Assembly (NCBI RefSeq): GCF_022179545.1 | Contig: NZ_AP025518.1 | Coordinates: 5,642,001 to 5,706,000, forward strand | From: Mycolicibacterium fortuitum subsp. fortuitum | GTDB lineage: Bacteria; Actinomycetota; Actinomycetes; Mycobacteriales; Mycobacteriaceae | Reading direction: 5' to 3' | DNA length: 64,000 bases | Shown: one piece after another, positions 26,176 to 34,644 of the stretch | Layout: the number at the start of each line of letters is the position of its first letter | Position numbering within the stretch: position 1 is the stretch's first letter | Translations under genes and position numbers: made by a program | Notes under the pieces: generated by a model | What the model was told of the DNA's origin: nothing | What the model saw: the letters and a program-made list of their open reading frames with translations, nothing else | Database searches by the model: none

Positions 26176-26835
26176 CTAATTGCTGGACGGTAGAAGGGTT
26201 CTGGTGGCATCGGTGATGAAGGACCCGCTGATGTCGACGACGGCGGGAACGCTGTCAGCACCGATGTAGTCCGGCATGATCTCGCCGATCTGGTGGATTC
26301 GGGTCGACAACAGCTGGCTGTACCACTCGAACAGCGGAACCACGAGCGCCACGGTGACGTAGTCGACGCCGTCGGCGGCCAGGCTGCCGAAGAATGCCTG
26401 CCAGATCTGCTCGATCATGCCCACGCGCCGGTGTTTCTTGAGCACACCCTGGGTCGCGAGTTCGGCGATCCGCTCAGGCGCGATGTCGTCGAAGAACGAA
26501 TTCCACTCGGGGTAAAGGTAATTCCGGGCGGGCCGGCCGGCCACCGCATAGTTGCGGCCGTCGCGCAATGTGCTGAAACTGTCCAAGCCCAGTTCGGCAT
26601 CGGCACGCAGGCCCCGCAGGACGCCGACCGGTTCGCCGGAATCCTCGCGTAAGCCCACGAAGATCTCCGATGTTCTTTCCCACGGCCGGTAGTGCACCAT
26701 CTCGCCGGCTGCGATGTCCGCCTCGCTCGCGTAGTCGTTCTCCAGGCCGAAAATGGTGTACTCAACTTTCTTCGCCCAACCGAACCGTTCATCGTCGGGC
26801 CGCACGTGGTCAACCCGCAGCAATGTGGTGTTCAT
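26176..26835 (-). CDS. FeeM-like N-acyltransferase (GNAT fold, acyl-ACP user) candidate
   Basis: A 219-residue protein with a GNAT-like layout. The N-terminal part has VEYTIFGLENDYASEAD, as in acyl-homoserine-lactone synthase and N-acyl amino acid synthase (FeeM/NAS) folds; a central VGVLRGLRAD strand and a C-terminal IEQIWQAFFGSLAADGVDYV follow. FeeM-type enzymes transfer acyl groups from ACP to an amine, which fits the neighbouring ACP and FAAL and the diamine genes directly upstream. The similarity is by eye and moderate; an ordinary GNAT is the alternative. Confidence 0.5.
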   Translation of the reverse strand: MNTTLLRVDHVRPDDERFGWAKKVEYTIFGLENDYASEADIAAGEMVHYRPWERTSEIFVGLREDSGEPVGVLRGLRADAELGLDSFSTLRDGRNYAVAGRPARNYLYPEWNSFFDDIAPERIAELATQGVLKKHRRVGMIEQIWQAFFGSLAADGVDYVTVALVVPLFEWYSQLLSTRIHQIGEIMPDYIGADSVPAVVDISGSFITDATRTLLPSSN

Positions 26836-28334
26836 GCGGTGGTGAATTCCCTTCCCCGGGCACGCAGGATCCGTTGCCCCTCAGTGGCGATGGCGGCGAT
26901 CACGTCAGCGGCGGCCTCGGGGCTGACCAACGGGTTGACGAAGGTGAGCTTGAGCGCCTGAGTGCCTGCCGCAGTCGAACGGCCGAGCACGGCACGACCT
27001 GTTTGAGCCAGCGCCGTTCGGATCGCCTGGTTGGCATCGTCGCATTCGGCATCGGACAGGTCGGGATGCTGCCAACGCACGACGACGGTGTTGGTGGTGA
27101 CGGGTGCCAGCAGTGCCAGGCGTGGGTGATCGGACACCGCCGACGCGGCTGCGGCCGCAGCCGCACACGTGGCGTCGATCATCTCCCCCACCCGCTGCCT
27201 ACCCAGTGCCCGCAATGTCACGAACACCTTGAGAGCGTCGAACCGACGGGTGGTCTGCAGCGACTTTCCGACCAGGTTGACCACGTCTTCGGCCGAATCC
27301 TGTAGCGGATTCAGGTAATCGGCGTGATCGGCCAATATGTCGAAGGATTCGCTCCGTCGAACCAGCAGTGCGCTACAGCTGATCGCCTGAAACAACAGCT
27401 TGTGGTAGTCGACGGCGATGGAGTCGGCGTGCTCGATTCCGCGCAGCAGCTGACGGTGGGTGGCACTGAACGCCAGGCAACCACCTGCGCAGGCGTCGAC
27501 ATGGGTCCAGATACCGTGCTGCCGGGCGATCGTGATCGCCTCCGGCAGCGGATCGATCGCGCCGAAGTCGGTGGTTCCGGCGGTGAGCACGAGCGCCATG
27601 ATCGGTGTGCCGGCCTCGCCCGCCCGATCGATGCAATCACTGAGTGCGTCGGTACGCATGCGCCCGGCCGCATCGGTCGCCACCTCGACCACCGCGCCCG
27701 GCAGCCCCAGAATCCGCAGCGCCTGCCGCACCGAGAAGTGGGTCTGACGAGTACACAACACCCGCCAGGCTCCGGCCCCGGCCGGAAGCCCCGCAGTCAT
27801 GTCGGAACCGAACTCGTCCCGGGCGAACAGGTCGCGGGCGATCATCAGCGCCTGCAGGTTGGATTGCGTTCCGCCGCTGGTGAACGTTCCGTCGGCGTCA
27901 TCGCCGTATCCGAGTGTGGCGCACAGGTCGCGGATGACCTTCTGCTCGACCGCGGTGGCCGCCGGGGCCTGGTCGAACGAGTCCAGCGACTGGTTGAAGG
28001 CGCTGACCAGGATCTCGGCCGCCAGTGACGACACCGTCGGAGGGCAGTGCAGATGCGCCAGATAGCCGAGATGGGTCACGACGGCAGAGCGTCCGGACAG
28101 CAGGCCGGCGGCCTCACCGAGCGCGCGCGGCAGTCCGATTCCCGATGGCACGTCGAGGCTGAACTCCTCGACCGCCCGGTCCAACTCTGCGTAACCGGAT
28201 ACCAGTCCCGGACTCGCCGGATCACGCAACTCGGTCCCGGTCCAGATGGCCGCCAGGGTCAGAGCTTCGCGATACCCGGCCAGACCGCCGGGTGTGAGAA
28301 AGTCGCCCGCGAACGGACTCTCGTCGAGTGTCAC
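26832..28334 (-). CDS. PLP-dependent decarboxylase, L-2,4-diaminobutyrate decarboxylase-like
   Basis: A 500-residue group II decarboxylase. TSGGTQSNLQALMIARD (about residue 152) and THVDACAGGCLAF (about residue 277) are cofactor-site stretches, and the Schiff-base lysine is Lys 312 in VDYHKLLFQ. The SNLQAL and DYHK variants resemble 2,4-diaminobutyrate decarboxylases more than glutamate decarboxylases. With the aminotransferase upstream it would produce 1,3-diaminopropane. Its stop and start overlap both neighbours by four bases. Substrate (diaminobutyrate, ornithine-like or aromatic) is not proven by sequence. Confidence 0.82.
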   Translation of the reverse strand: MTLDESPFAGDFLTPGGLAGYREALTLAAIWTGTELRDPASPGLVSGYAELDRAVEEFSLDVPSGIGLPRALGEAAGLLSGRSAVVTHLGYLAHLHCPPTVSSLAAEILVSAFNQSLDSFDQAPAATAVEQKVIRDLCATLGYGDDADGTFTSGGTQSNLQALMIARDLFARDEFGSDMTAGLPAGAGAWRVLCTRQTHFSVRQALRILGLPGAVVEVATDAAGRMRTDALSDCIDRAGEAGTPIMALVLTAGTTDFGAIDPLPEAITIARQHGIWTHVDACAGGCLAFSATHRQLLRGIEHADSIAVDYHKLLFQAISCSALLVRRSESFDILADHADYLNPLQDSAEDVVNLVGKSLQTTRRFDALKVFVTLRALGRQRVGEMIDATCAAAAAAASAVSDHPRLALLAPVTTNTVVVRWQHPDLSDAECDDANQAIRTALAQTGRAVLGRSTAAGTQALKLTFVNPLVSPEAAADVIAAIATEGQRILRARGREFTTA

Positions 28335-29659
28335 CTTGCCCCCATCAGGACGCTGTCTGCCGGCCGTTGCCGCTGGACCTGTCGCACCGCGGCGTCGAAG
28401 GCGGCGAGCGCAGCCGCCATGTCGACTTCGTCGATGGTCAGCGGCGGCAGGAAGCGCACCACGTTCCCGTACTGTCCGCCGGTCTCGACGATCAGGCCGT
28501 GCTGCAGGCAGGCCAGCTGGATGCGTTGCGCCAGTTCGGCATCGGGGGCCGCCGCGCCGTGTTGCCCCGTAACCGTCGGGTCGACGATCTCGGCCGCCAG
28601 CATCAAACCGGCACCACGCACGTCGCCCACGACCTCTGACTGCGCCGCAACCGATTTCAATCCATCAAGAAACGCTGCGCCCGTCGCATGGACGCGGTCG
28701 GACAACCGCGTCTCGACAGCGAACCTGATCACCGCGCCGGCGGCGGCGAACGCCATCGCATTTCCGCGGAACGTGCCCGTGAACGCCCCTGGCTCCCACA
28801 CGTCATAGCGGTCCCGGATCACCAGCACGGCGATGGGGAGTCCAGACCCCAAGCCTTTCGAGATCACCATCATGTCGGGTTCGACATCGCAGCGCTGGAA
28901 CGCCCAGGCCGGCCCGGTGCGGAACATCCCCGCCTGGACCTCGTCGGCGATCAGCGGAACATCGAGGCGGGTTGCCGTGTCTCGCAACGCCTTACCCCAA
29001 CGGGACGGCGCGGGGATCACTCCGCCCTCCCCGAGCACGAACTCCGCCAGGACCGAGGCCGGTGCGGTGATGCCCGAGTGTGGCCGGGCCAGGTTCTCGA
29101 CAGCGGCGATCGCGAGGTCCACTCCACGCTCTCCCCCGACCCCGAAGGGGCACCGGTAGTCCTGGGGATATGGCAGGAAGGTGGCGTGCGGCGCCAGCAC
29201 TACGGGTTGGCGCCGCAGGCCGCCGCCGGAACTGGCTGCCCGGGCGGCCCTGGTGCAGCCGTGGAAGCCGCCTTGCACGCCGATGTGTTCGCGTCCACCG
29301 GTGGCGACCTCGGCGAGCATCAGGGCTGCCTCGACGGCACTGGCACCGCTCGGCGAGCACAGGTGCACGCGGCCTTCCCGCGCCAGCCCCGGCGGCAGGA
29401 TGGACAGCAGATCTTCGACGAATCGTTCCCTGGTCGGGGTGTGGAAGTCCAGGGACTGCCACGGTTCTCCCGATTCGAGAGTCTTGATCACCGCCTCGCG
29501 GACAACGGGGTGGTTCCAGCCCAGAGACATCGCCCCGGCCGCAGCCAGACAGTCGACGTACCAGCGGCCGTCGGCGTCACGCAGCCGGGCACCGGCCGCC
29601 TCGATCGGCCTGATCGGAAGCCGCCGGGAGTAGGTCGCCGCCGATGATTCCCGCATCAC
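28331..29659 (-). CDS. Class III aminotransferase, diaminobutyrate-2-oxoglutarate type
   Basis: A 442-residue class III PLP aminotransferase. Asp 239 of PLIADEVQAGMFRTG contacts the pyridine nitrogen, and Lys 268 of VISKGLGSG is the Schiff base. The closest general match is the diaminobutyrate:2-oxoglutarate aminotransferase (EctB/Dat) group, making L-2,4-diaminobutyrate from aspartate semialdehyde. No ectA or ectC is present and a decarboxylase gene overlaps its end, so the dat-ddc pathway to 1,3-diaminopropane is favoured over ectoine. Confidence 0.82.
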   Translation of the reverse strand: MMRESSAATYSRRLPIRPIEAAGARLRDADGRWYVDCLAAAGAMSLGWNHPVVREAVIKTLESGEPWQSLDFHTPTRERFVEDLLSILPPGLAREGRVHLCSPSGASAVEAALMLAEVATGGREHIGVQGGFHGCTRAARAASSGGGLRRQPVVLAPHATFLPYPQDYRCPFGVGGERGVDLAIAAVENLARPHSGITAPASVLAEFVLGEGGVIPAPSRWGKALRDTATRLDVPLIADEVQAGMFRTGPAWAFQRCDVEPDMMVISKGLGSGLPIAVLVIRDRYDVWEPGAFTGTFRGNAMAFAAAGAVIRFAVETRLSDRVHATGAAFLDGLKSVAAQSEVVGDVRGAGLMLAAEIVDPTVTGQHGAAAPDAELAQRIQLACLQHGLIVETGGQYGNVVRFLPPLTIDEVDMAAALAAFDAAVRQVQRQRPADSVLMGAR

Positions 29660-30717
29660 AGCGCCTCCCGCGGGTGGGTGAGAAGCCGTCTCAGGGAGGC
29701 CCTCAGCGACCGATCTTCGGTGGCCCAGAATCCGCCGTCACGCGGAATCGCCTCGGCCAGGCGACGGCGAGCCTTACCGAGCTGGTGGTAGGGCAGCTTC
29801 GGGAACAGGTGGTGCACCGCGTGATAGCGCAGGCCGAGCGGTGCCCACAGTTCCCCGATGACCGGCATCGACGGATGGTCGATGGAATCGAGCACCTGCT
29901 CGGGAAACGTCATTCGCTCGTTGCGGCTCTCGTAGCGGTGCGCGGCCAGCACCCGGATCCAGTTGACGAACAGCACCGCTGCGACGATCACGTAGGCCTC
30001 GGCGAGCCGGTTCGGCGAATACACCCCGCCGACCAGCAGTGCCAGCATTGCCACCAGGTAGGCGAAGCAGGCGATTTCCTGCACCAACCAGGATCGGGGA
30101 ATGCGCCCTTCGGGCAGTTTGCGCACGAAGTCCGCGTCGATCATCAGCGCCGACGCCCGAGTCAGGACATAGGACCGAATCGGCGGGACCAACCAGGACA
30201 GCGGCGCCAACACCAGAAACCTCAGCACGAAGACGAGCGGACCGAGCAACGCGGTGAAGGGCAACGTGATCACCCGCCAGCGCGGTTCGGTCGCATATGG
30301 GACGTACTCACCGTCCTCGGTGGTTCCGTAGGTGCGCGAGCCGTGATGATCCTGGTGGAACTCGTAGGTGAATTGCGGCACCAGCAAGGGGATTCCGCAC
30401 ACCAGATGCCATACGGCCGAGAACCTGCGCAGCTCTTCGGGTGCGTGCACGATCTCGTGGACGAACAGCACCGCGCGGTAGAACGCCAGGGCGGCGATCA
30501 GCATGCATCCGATTCCGAGCGGTGAGAGCAGTCGGTCGGCCGGACACAACAGGAACGCGGTGTAGCCGATCACCACGCACGCGGTGAGATCGACCCAATA
30601 GATCCAGCCGCGCCGCGCGGTCAGGTCCGCGATCAGCGACCGCGCATCGGCCATCGATATGCCGAGCACGTCCTTGGAGCCCGTCCCGGCCGCTGTCTGG
30701 CGGGTATCAGTGTTCAT
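29656..30717 (-). CDS. Membrane fatty acid desaturase
   Basis: A 353-residue membrane desaturase with the three His boxes of the family: HEIVHA (HxxxH), HQDHHG (HxxHH) and HAVHHLF (HxxHH), embedded among hydrophobic segments. It probably introduces a double bond in the acyl chain used by this operon, or hydroxylates it; the sequence does not show which. It overlaps both neighbours by four bases. Confidence 0.87.
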   Translation of the reverse strand: MNTDTRQTAAGTGSKDVLGISMADARSLIADLTARRGWIYWVDLTACVVIGYTAFLLCPADRLLSPLGIGCMLIAALAFYRAVLFVHEIVHAPEELRRFSAVWHLVCGIPLLVPQFTYEFHQDHHGSRTYGTTEDGEYVPYATEPRWRVITLPFTALLGPLVFVLRFLVLAPLSWLVPPIRSYVLTRASALMIDADFVRKLPEGRIPRSWLVQEIACFAYLVAMLALLVGGVYSPNRLAEAYVIVAAVLFVNWIRVLAAHRYESRNERMTFPEQVLDSIDHPSMPVIGELWAPLGLRYHAVHHLFPKLPYHQLGKARRRLAEAIPRDGGFWATEDRSLRASLRRLLTHPREAL

Positions 30718-31694
30718 CGGATGAACTCCGTAATCAACTCTGCAGCAGACATTCTCGGCATTCCGAGCTCCCGCTCGGCTTTGCCCGAGGCGTAGTACAC
30801 ATGCCGTCCCATCAACTCGACGTTCTCGGGCACCAGCGCGTCGTCATGCCGGGGGTGGCCGATCAGGTCACGTATCACCCGGTTCCCTGCCCCGGCAGTC
30901 CGGAACAGGCCCATGGGCAGTGTCCGGACGCGATGGCTCCGCCCGACGGCTTCGACCAGCAGTTCGGCGATCCGCCGATACGTCAGGTTGACGCTGGACA
31001 GGATGTACCGCTCACCGGATCCGCCCTTGACCATCGCGGCGGTGGCGCCGGCGACGAAGTCCCGGGCTGAGCAGACCGCTGTCCCGCCGGGGGGCACGCC
31101 GCGCAGCAGCCCACGCCGTGCGGCGGTCACCAGCGCCTGCCAGGATCTCGGTGGCCCGGCGGCCGGCGCGAAAACCGCTGCGGGATTCACCACCACGACG
31201 TCGAGCCCGCGCTCGCCGAAGTCGAGCATCACGCGCTCGCCGGCCCTCTTGGTGGCGGCGTACACGTTGTCGAGCACCGAATCCCTGACGTCGAACTGCT
31301 CGTCGGCAACCACACCATCGGGGGGATATCCGATGGCCGCCGTCGACGACACGTGTACGACTCGCCGGACCCCGAGGCGCAGCGCGCTCTGTGCCACGTG
31401 ATAGGTGCCCAGCACGTTGGTGTTCCAGATGGTGTGGGCCAGGCGCGAATTCGGCGAAGCTATGCCGGCGAGGTGATACACCTGCGAGATACTCCGCATG
31501 GCCGCATGGACACTGGCCGCATCGGTGATGTCGGCACGGACCACCTCGGCGGCGCCGCCCAAACCCCCCGGCTGGGCCGCACCGTCGTCTGGTCCGGTCA
31601 TGACGGTGACCGCTTCACCGTTGCGAATCAGCTCGGCGACCAGCGCACTGCCCAGGTACCCAGCTCCTCCCGTGACGAGGATTCGGCCGCTCAT
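30714..31694 (-). CDS. NAD-dependent epimerase/dehydratase (extended SDR)
   Basis: A 326-residue extended short-chain dehydrogenase: GGAGYLG cofactor motif near residue 8, catalytic YAATK (Tyr-x3-Lys) near residue 150, and a DHFR/dihydroflavonol-reductase-like layout. ATG 31694 shares its A with the last base of the preceding stop codon. A longer frame upstream lacks coding character. The reaction, reduction or epimerisation of an acyl or sugar intermediate, is unknown. Confidence 0.82.
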   Translation of the reverse strand: MSGRILVTGGAGYLGSALVAELIRNGEAVTVMTGPDDGAAQPGGLGGAAEVVRADITDAASVHAAMRSISQVYHLAGIASPNSRLAHTIWNTNVLGTYHVAQSALRLGVRRVVHVSSTAAIGYPPDGVVADEQFDVRDSVLDNVYAATKRAGERVMLDFGERGLDVVVVNPAAVFAPAAGPPRSWQALVTAARRGLLRGVPPGGTAVCSARDFVAGATAAMVKGGSGERYILSSVNLTYRRIAELLVEAVGRSHRVRTLPMGLFRTAGAGNRVIRDLIGHPRHDDALVPENVELMGRHVYYASGKAERELGMPRMSAAELITEFIR

Positions 31695-32839
31695 CACAGC
31701 ACCTTCTGGTAAACGCGGTGCCGTTTGTCCGGCTCGGTCTTCATCTGGGCGGCAAGAGAGTTCGACCACACATTCTCTTCGTGCACCCATGTCGTCGCCA
31801 CCGAGGAATACCCGCTGCCGGTGCTTGCCCTGACGATCTCGCCGGCCAGGATCCGGCCGATACCCGCCCCGAACCGGGTTTCGGACGCACCGATCAGGAC
31901 GACGACGGCGGTGTCGACGCCGCGGATCCGGCCCCGGCGTTTGGCCGCGATGCGCATCAGCATCGACGGGGTGAGCCGGCCGGACCGCCCGGCGATCTCG
32001 TTCACGTCGGGCAGCATCAACAAGAACCCGACGGGAGCATCGTCCGCCTCGACGATCCGGACGATTTGGGGATCGATCAGGGGCCGCATCTGTTCGGCCA
32101 TCCCGGCGAACACCGCCTTGCTCAGCGGGACGTTCTCGGGATGGCGGGCGAAGGAGTCGTTGTAGAGGCCGCGAAGAGTCTCCAGTTCGTTGTCGAAATC
32201 CTTCATCCGAACGGACCGCACCGTCGCGCCCTGTGCGGCCATCACCGCATCGGCACGTTTGACGAGCCGTTGCTGGATGGCATTGTGAGCCCCGGTGTTC
32301 CAGCGGTAGGAGGTACTGTCGAATTTCTTTCGGTACCCGGCCGACTCGACGAGCCGCAGGTAATACGGCGGGTTGTAGGGCTGCATGAGGGTCGGCGGGG
32401 TGTCGTACCCCTCGGCAAGCAGGCCGACTTCCTCACGTGTCGAGTAGCTGTAGGGCCCGATCATCCTGCCCATGCCACGGCGGCGCGCCCAGTTCTCCGC
32501 CGTTTCCAGCAGTGCACCGGCCACGTCTTGTTGATCGGCACTTTCGAAATGCCCGAAGAATCCGCAGTCGCCGTAGCGCTTGACGTACTCGGAGTCGATA
32601 CTGGCCGATATCCGCCCGACGGGTCTTTCACCCTGGTAGGCAATGAAATTGGCGACTTCGACCTCGCGGTGCAGCGCGTTCTTCCTGGCGTCCATCTTGG
32701 TCCGCATGCCGCGGCGCAGCACCGGCCGCCACCGGGAATCGCCGTGGTAGAGGGCCCATGGAAGGCCCACGAACCTTCTGGCTTCCGCGTGCGAGGTGAC
32801 CTCACGGACGTCCAGCGAGGTCTTCAGATCACTTGGCAC
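31694..32839 (-). CDS. GNAT-like acyltransferase, large
   Basis: A 381-residue protein. An acetyl-CoA-binding-like segment (AYQGERPVGRISASIDSEY, then a GMGRMIGPYSYST stretch) suggests a GNAT fold with a second degenerate copy in the C-terminal half (VGFLLMLPDVNE). It resembles YghO-type proteins that often lie next to lipid biosynthesis genes. It shares 11 bases with the preceding gene. It may N- or O-acylate the product; the substrate is unknown. Confidence 0.65.
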   Translation of the reverse strand: MPSDLKTSLDVREVTSHAEARRFVGLPWALYHGDSRWRPVLRRGMRTKMDARKNALHREVEVANFIAYQGERPVGRISASIDSEYVKRYGDCGFFGHFESADQQDVAGALLETAENWARRRGMGRMIGPYSYSTREEVGLLAEGYDTPPTLMQPYNPPYYLRLVESAGYRKKFDSTSYRWNTGAHNAIQQRLVKRADAVMAAQGATVRSVRMKDFDNELETLRGLYNDSFARHPENVPLSKAVFAGMAEQMRPLIDPQIVRIVEADDAPVGFLLMLPDVNEIAGRSGRLTPSMLMRIAAKRRGRIRGVDTAVVVLIGASETRFGAGIGRILAGEIVRASTGSGYSSVATTWVHEENVWSNSLAAQMKTEPDKRHRVYQKVL

Positions 32840-33935
32840 GAACGATTCCCAGGTCGTACGCCAGCTCCGGGTTGCCCTTGCTCTTCCACAGCGCCCCGTC
32901 CAGGTAGAAGTGGTGCAGCACGAACATCAGCGGGACCGCGAAGATGACGGTGTCCAACTGCCCGGCGAGAATGCCCAGCAACGCCAGCCCCGCCACGTAG
33001 AGCGGTAGCGCCTTGCGCGTCGAGAGCCGGGCCAGCAGCAGCTTCTTCTCGCCGGGGTCGGTCGAGGCAGCGAAGCGGGTGTTGTTCCTGGTCCAGTTGA
33101 TCAGGTGGTACTGCAGGCTGTGGGTGGTCGTCGCGATCAGGATGAGCGCGAACAGGTCCGACACCAGCAGGTAGGACAAGTTGTACGAGAGGGCCGCGAT
33201 GACGAACGTGGCCACCGCCATCGGAGGCAGCGTCGTCTGCCCGTCACGCCGCAGCTTGACCTGTTCGGCGACCGCCAGTGCGAGCAACACGGCGGCCACC
33301 GCGTACGCGACGACGATGAGCACGCCGGGTATGGGCGGTACCGGCACACTCAGGTTCGAGAACGGCAGCCGGTGGCCGAACACCTCGTACTCGGAGAAGT
33401 GCAGCCCATGGCTCGCCCGATAGAGAACCGGAGCCAGGCAGGCGGCATACAGCGCGTACTTGAGCCGGTTTCGGGGTCCCTTGTACCCGTTCTTGGCCGC
33501 GTAGATGTTCATGATGCCGAAGTGCTGCTTGAGGACGTGAAAGACCTGCCAGTAAGCCCAGATTGCCAACAGCGGCACCAACCACCCACCGAACCAGAGC
33601 ACGCCCACGATCGTGGCGACGACAGCGAAGCTCAGTACGTAATGCAACCGGTACCGGGACCGTTCCCGCGGATCGAGCCACACGCGCACCGTCGTGGTCA
33701 ACACGTGCGGGAGGTCGGACAGTAACGAAAATGCCACCGCTCCAACAAGAAACACGCCCTTGTGGCTTTCGGCGGCGAACAGGATCGCCGAAAGCAATGC
33801 CCCCAGACCGAATACGAAATAGATGTCGACTCGGCGACTGACGAACCATCCGGGCTGATGTTCGCCGTCTTTCAGTCGCGGTTGCTGAGTGTCCGCGGCG
33901 GTCCCGGCCGTCCCGACGGGCGTTCCAGCGGCCAT
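32829..33935 (-). CDS. Polytopic membrane protein with conserved His motifs, first gene of the operon
   Basis: A 368-residue integral membrane protein with about eight hydrophobic segments. His-rich stretches lie near the membrane interface: DLPHV, VFHVLKQHFG, THSLQYHLINW and LHHFYLDGALWK. The pattern resembles His-cluster di-metal membrane oxygenases, so an oxidative role on a lipid is a reasonable guess, but I do not recognise the family. ATG 33935 has AAGGGGG before it; the frame stays open upstream only through the Zur box. It opens the 21-gene run. Confidence 0.72.
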   Translation of the reverse strand: MAAGTPVGTAGTAADTQQPRLKDGEHQPGWFVSRRVDIYFVFGLGALLSAILFAAESHKGVFLVGAVAFSLLSDLPHVLTTTVRVWLDPRERSRYRLHYVLSFAVVATIVGVLWFGGWLVPLLAIWAYWQVFHVLKQHFGIMNIYAAKNGYKGPRNRLKYALYAACLAPVLYRASHGLHFSEYEVFGHRLPFSNLSVPVPPIPGVLIVVAYAVAAVLLALAVAEQVKLRRDGQTTLPPMAVATFVIAALSYNLSYLLVSDLFALILIATTTHSLQYHLINWTRNNTRFAASTDPGEKKLLLARLSTRKALPLYVAGLALLGILAGQLDTVIFAVPLMFVLHHFYLDGALWKSKGNPELAYDLGIVRAK

Positions 33936-33946
33936 CGCAACCCCCT

Positions 33947-33967
33947 TAATGAGAATGGTTATCGTTA
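33947..33967 (-). promoter_or_regulatory. Zur box upstream of the 21-gene lipid/Mce operon
   Basis: Half-sites TAATGAGAAT and GTTATCGTTA surround a G, with 7 of 10 positions symmetric. The GTTATCGTTA half is the same as in the znuA box. It ends 11 bases before the first gene's start codon, overlapping its leader. The 127 bases from 33968 to 34094 that separate it from the divergent mas-like gene hold no other feature I can see. Confidence 0.8.
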
Positions 33968-34094
33968 TCGACATAACGTAGGGTGAGCGTCGGCCGCTGT
34001 CAACGCCGATCTCACCGGCGCTGCCGAAATGTGGCCTCCGCCACGCGGGCGCGCTAAAGACCTGCCCGAAAACAAGATTCGATGGGAATGCACG

Positions 34095-34631
34095 GTGACG
34101 GCCACAACTGACGACGACACGACCGCTCCGGTCGACGACGAAGAAACCGGCAGCGGTCGGCGGCGGCTGTCTGTGGCAGCCGGCGCGGCGGTCCTCATCG
34201 CGGCCACCGCAACGTCGGCGCTACTGGGTTCGCAGCTTTGGCACCAGCACCAACTCGACGAGGCGGGCCGTCAGGCCGAGGCGGCGGCAGCGTCCTACGC
34301 CGAGGCGCTGACGAGCATCGACAGCGGCAAGGTGGACGAGAATTTCACCCGCGTCCTGGACGGTGCCACCGGCGAGTTCAAGGACATGTACACCCAGTCG
34401 AGTGTGAAGCTGCGCCAACTCCTCATCGACAACAAGGCGTCGGCGCACGGCATGGTGCTGGAATCGGCCGTCAAGTCGGCCTCGACCGATACCGTCGAGG
34501 TGTTGTTGTTCATCGATCAATCAGTGAGCAATGCGGCAAACCCGCAACCTCGGCTGGACCGCAGCAGGATCAAGATGACCATGAAGAAGGTCGACGGACG
34601 TTGGCTGGCAAGCAAAGTGGAGCTGCCGTGA
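34095..34631 (+). CDS. Mce-associated membrane protein
   Basis: A 178-residue protein with one N-terminal transmembrane segment (VAAGAAVLIAATATSALLG) after a short acidic cytoplasmic part. An NTF2/VirB8-like extracellular domain follows (YAEALTSIDSGKVDENFTRVLDGATGEF in part), with a C-terminal strand MKKVDGRWLAS typical of Mam/Mas proteins. These stabilise MCE complexes. It is read divergently from the operon across the Zur box, so it may be co-regulated. GTG 34095 is chosen for the usual N-terminus; an earlier in-frame start is weak. Confidence 0.82.
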   Translation: MTATTDDDTTAPVDDEETGSGRRRLSVAAGAAVLIAATATSALLGSQLWHQHQLDEAGRQAEAAAASYAEALTSIDSGKVDENFTRVLDGATGEFKDMYTQSSVKLRQLLIDNKASAHGMVLESAVKSASTDTVEVLLFIDQSVSNAANPQPRLDRSRIKMTMKKVDGRWLASKVELP

Positions 34632-34644
34632 GCCGAAGCTGCGC

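Noticed and set aside
26832..29659. Ectoine biosynthesis
   Set aside because: An EctB-like aminotransferase is present but there is no ectA or ectC and a decarboxylase gene follows directly.
12720..33967. Reading the operon as an NRPS/isonitrile (kupyaphore-like) cluster
   Set aside because: No condensation, adenylation-carrier megasynthase or iron/2-oxoglutarate isonitrile oxidase is present; only a FAAL and a lone ACP.
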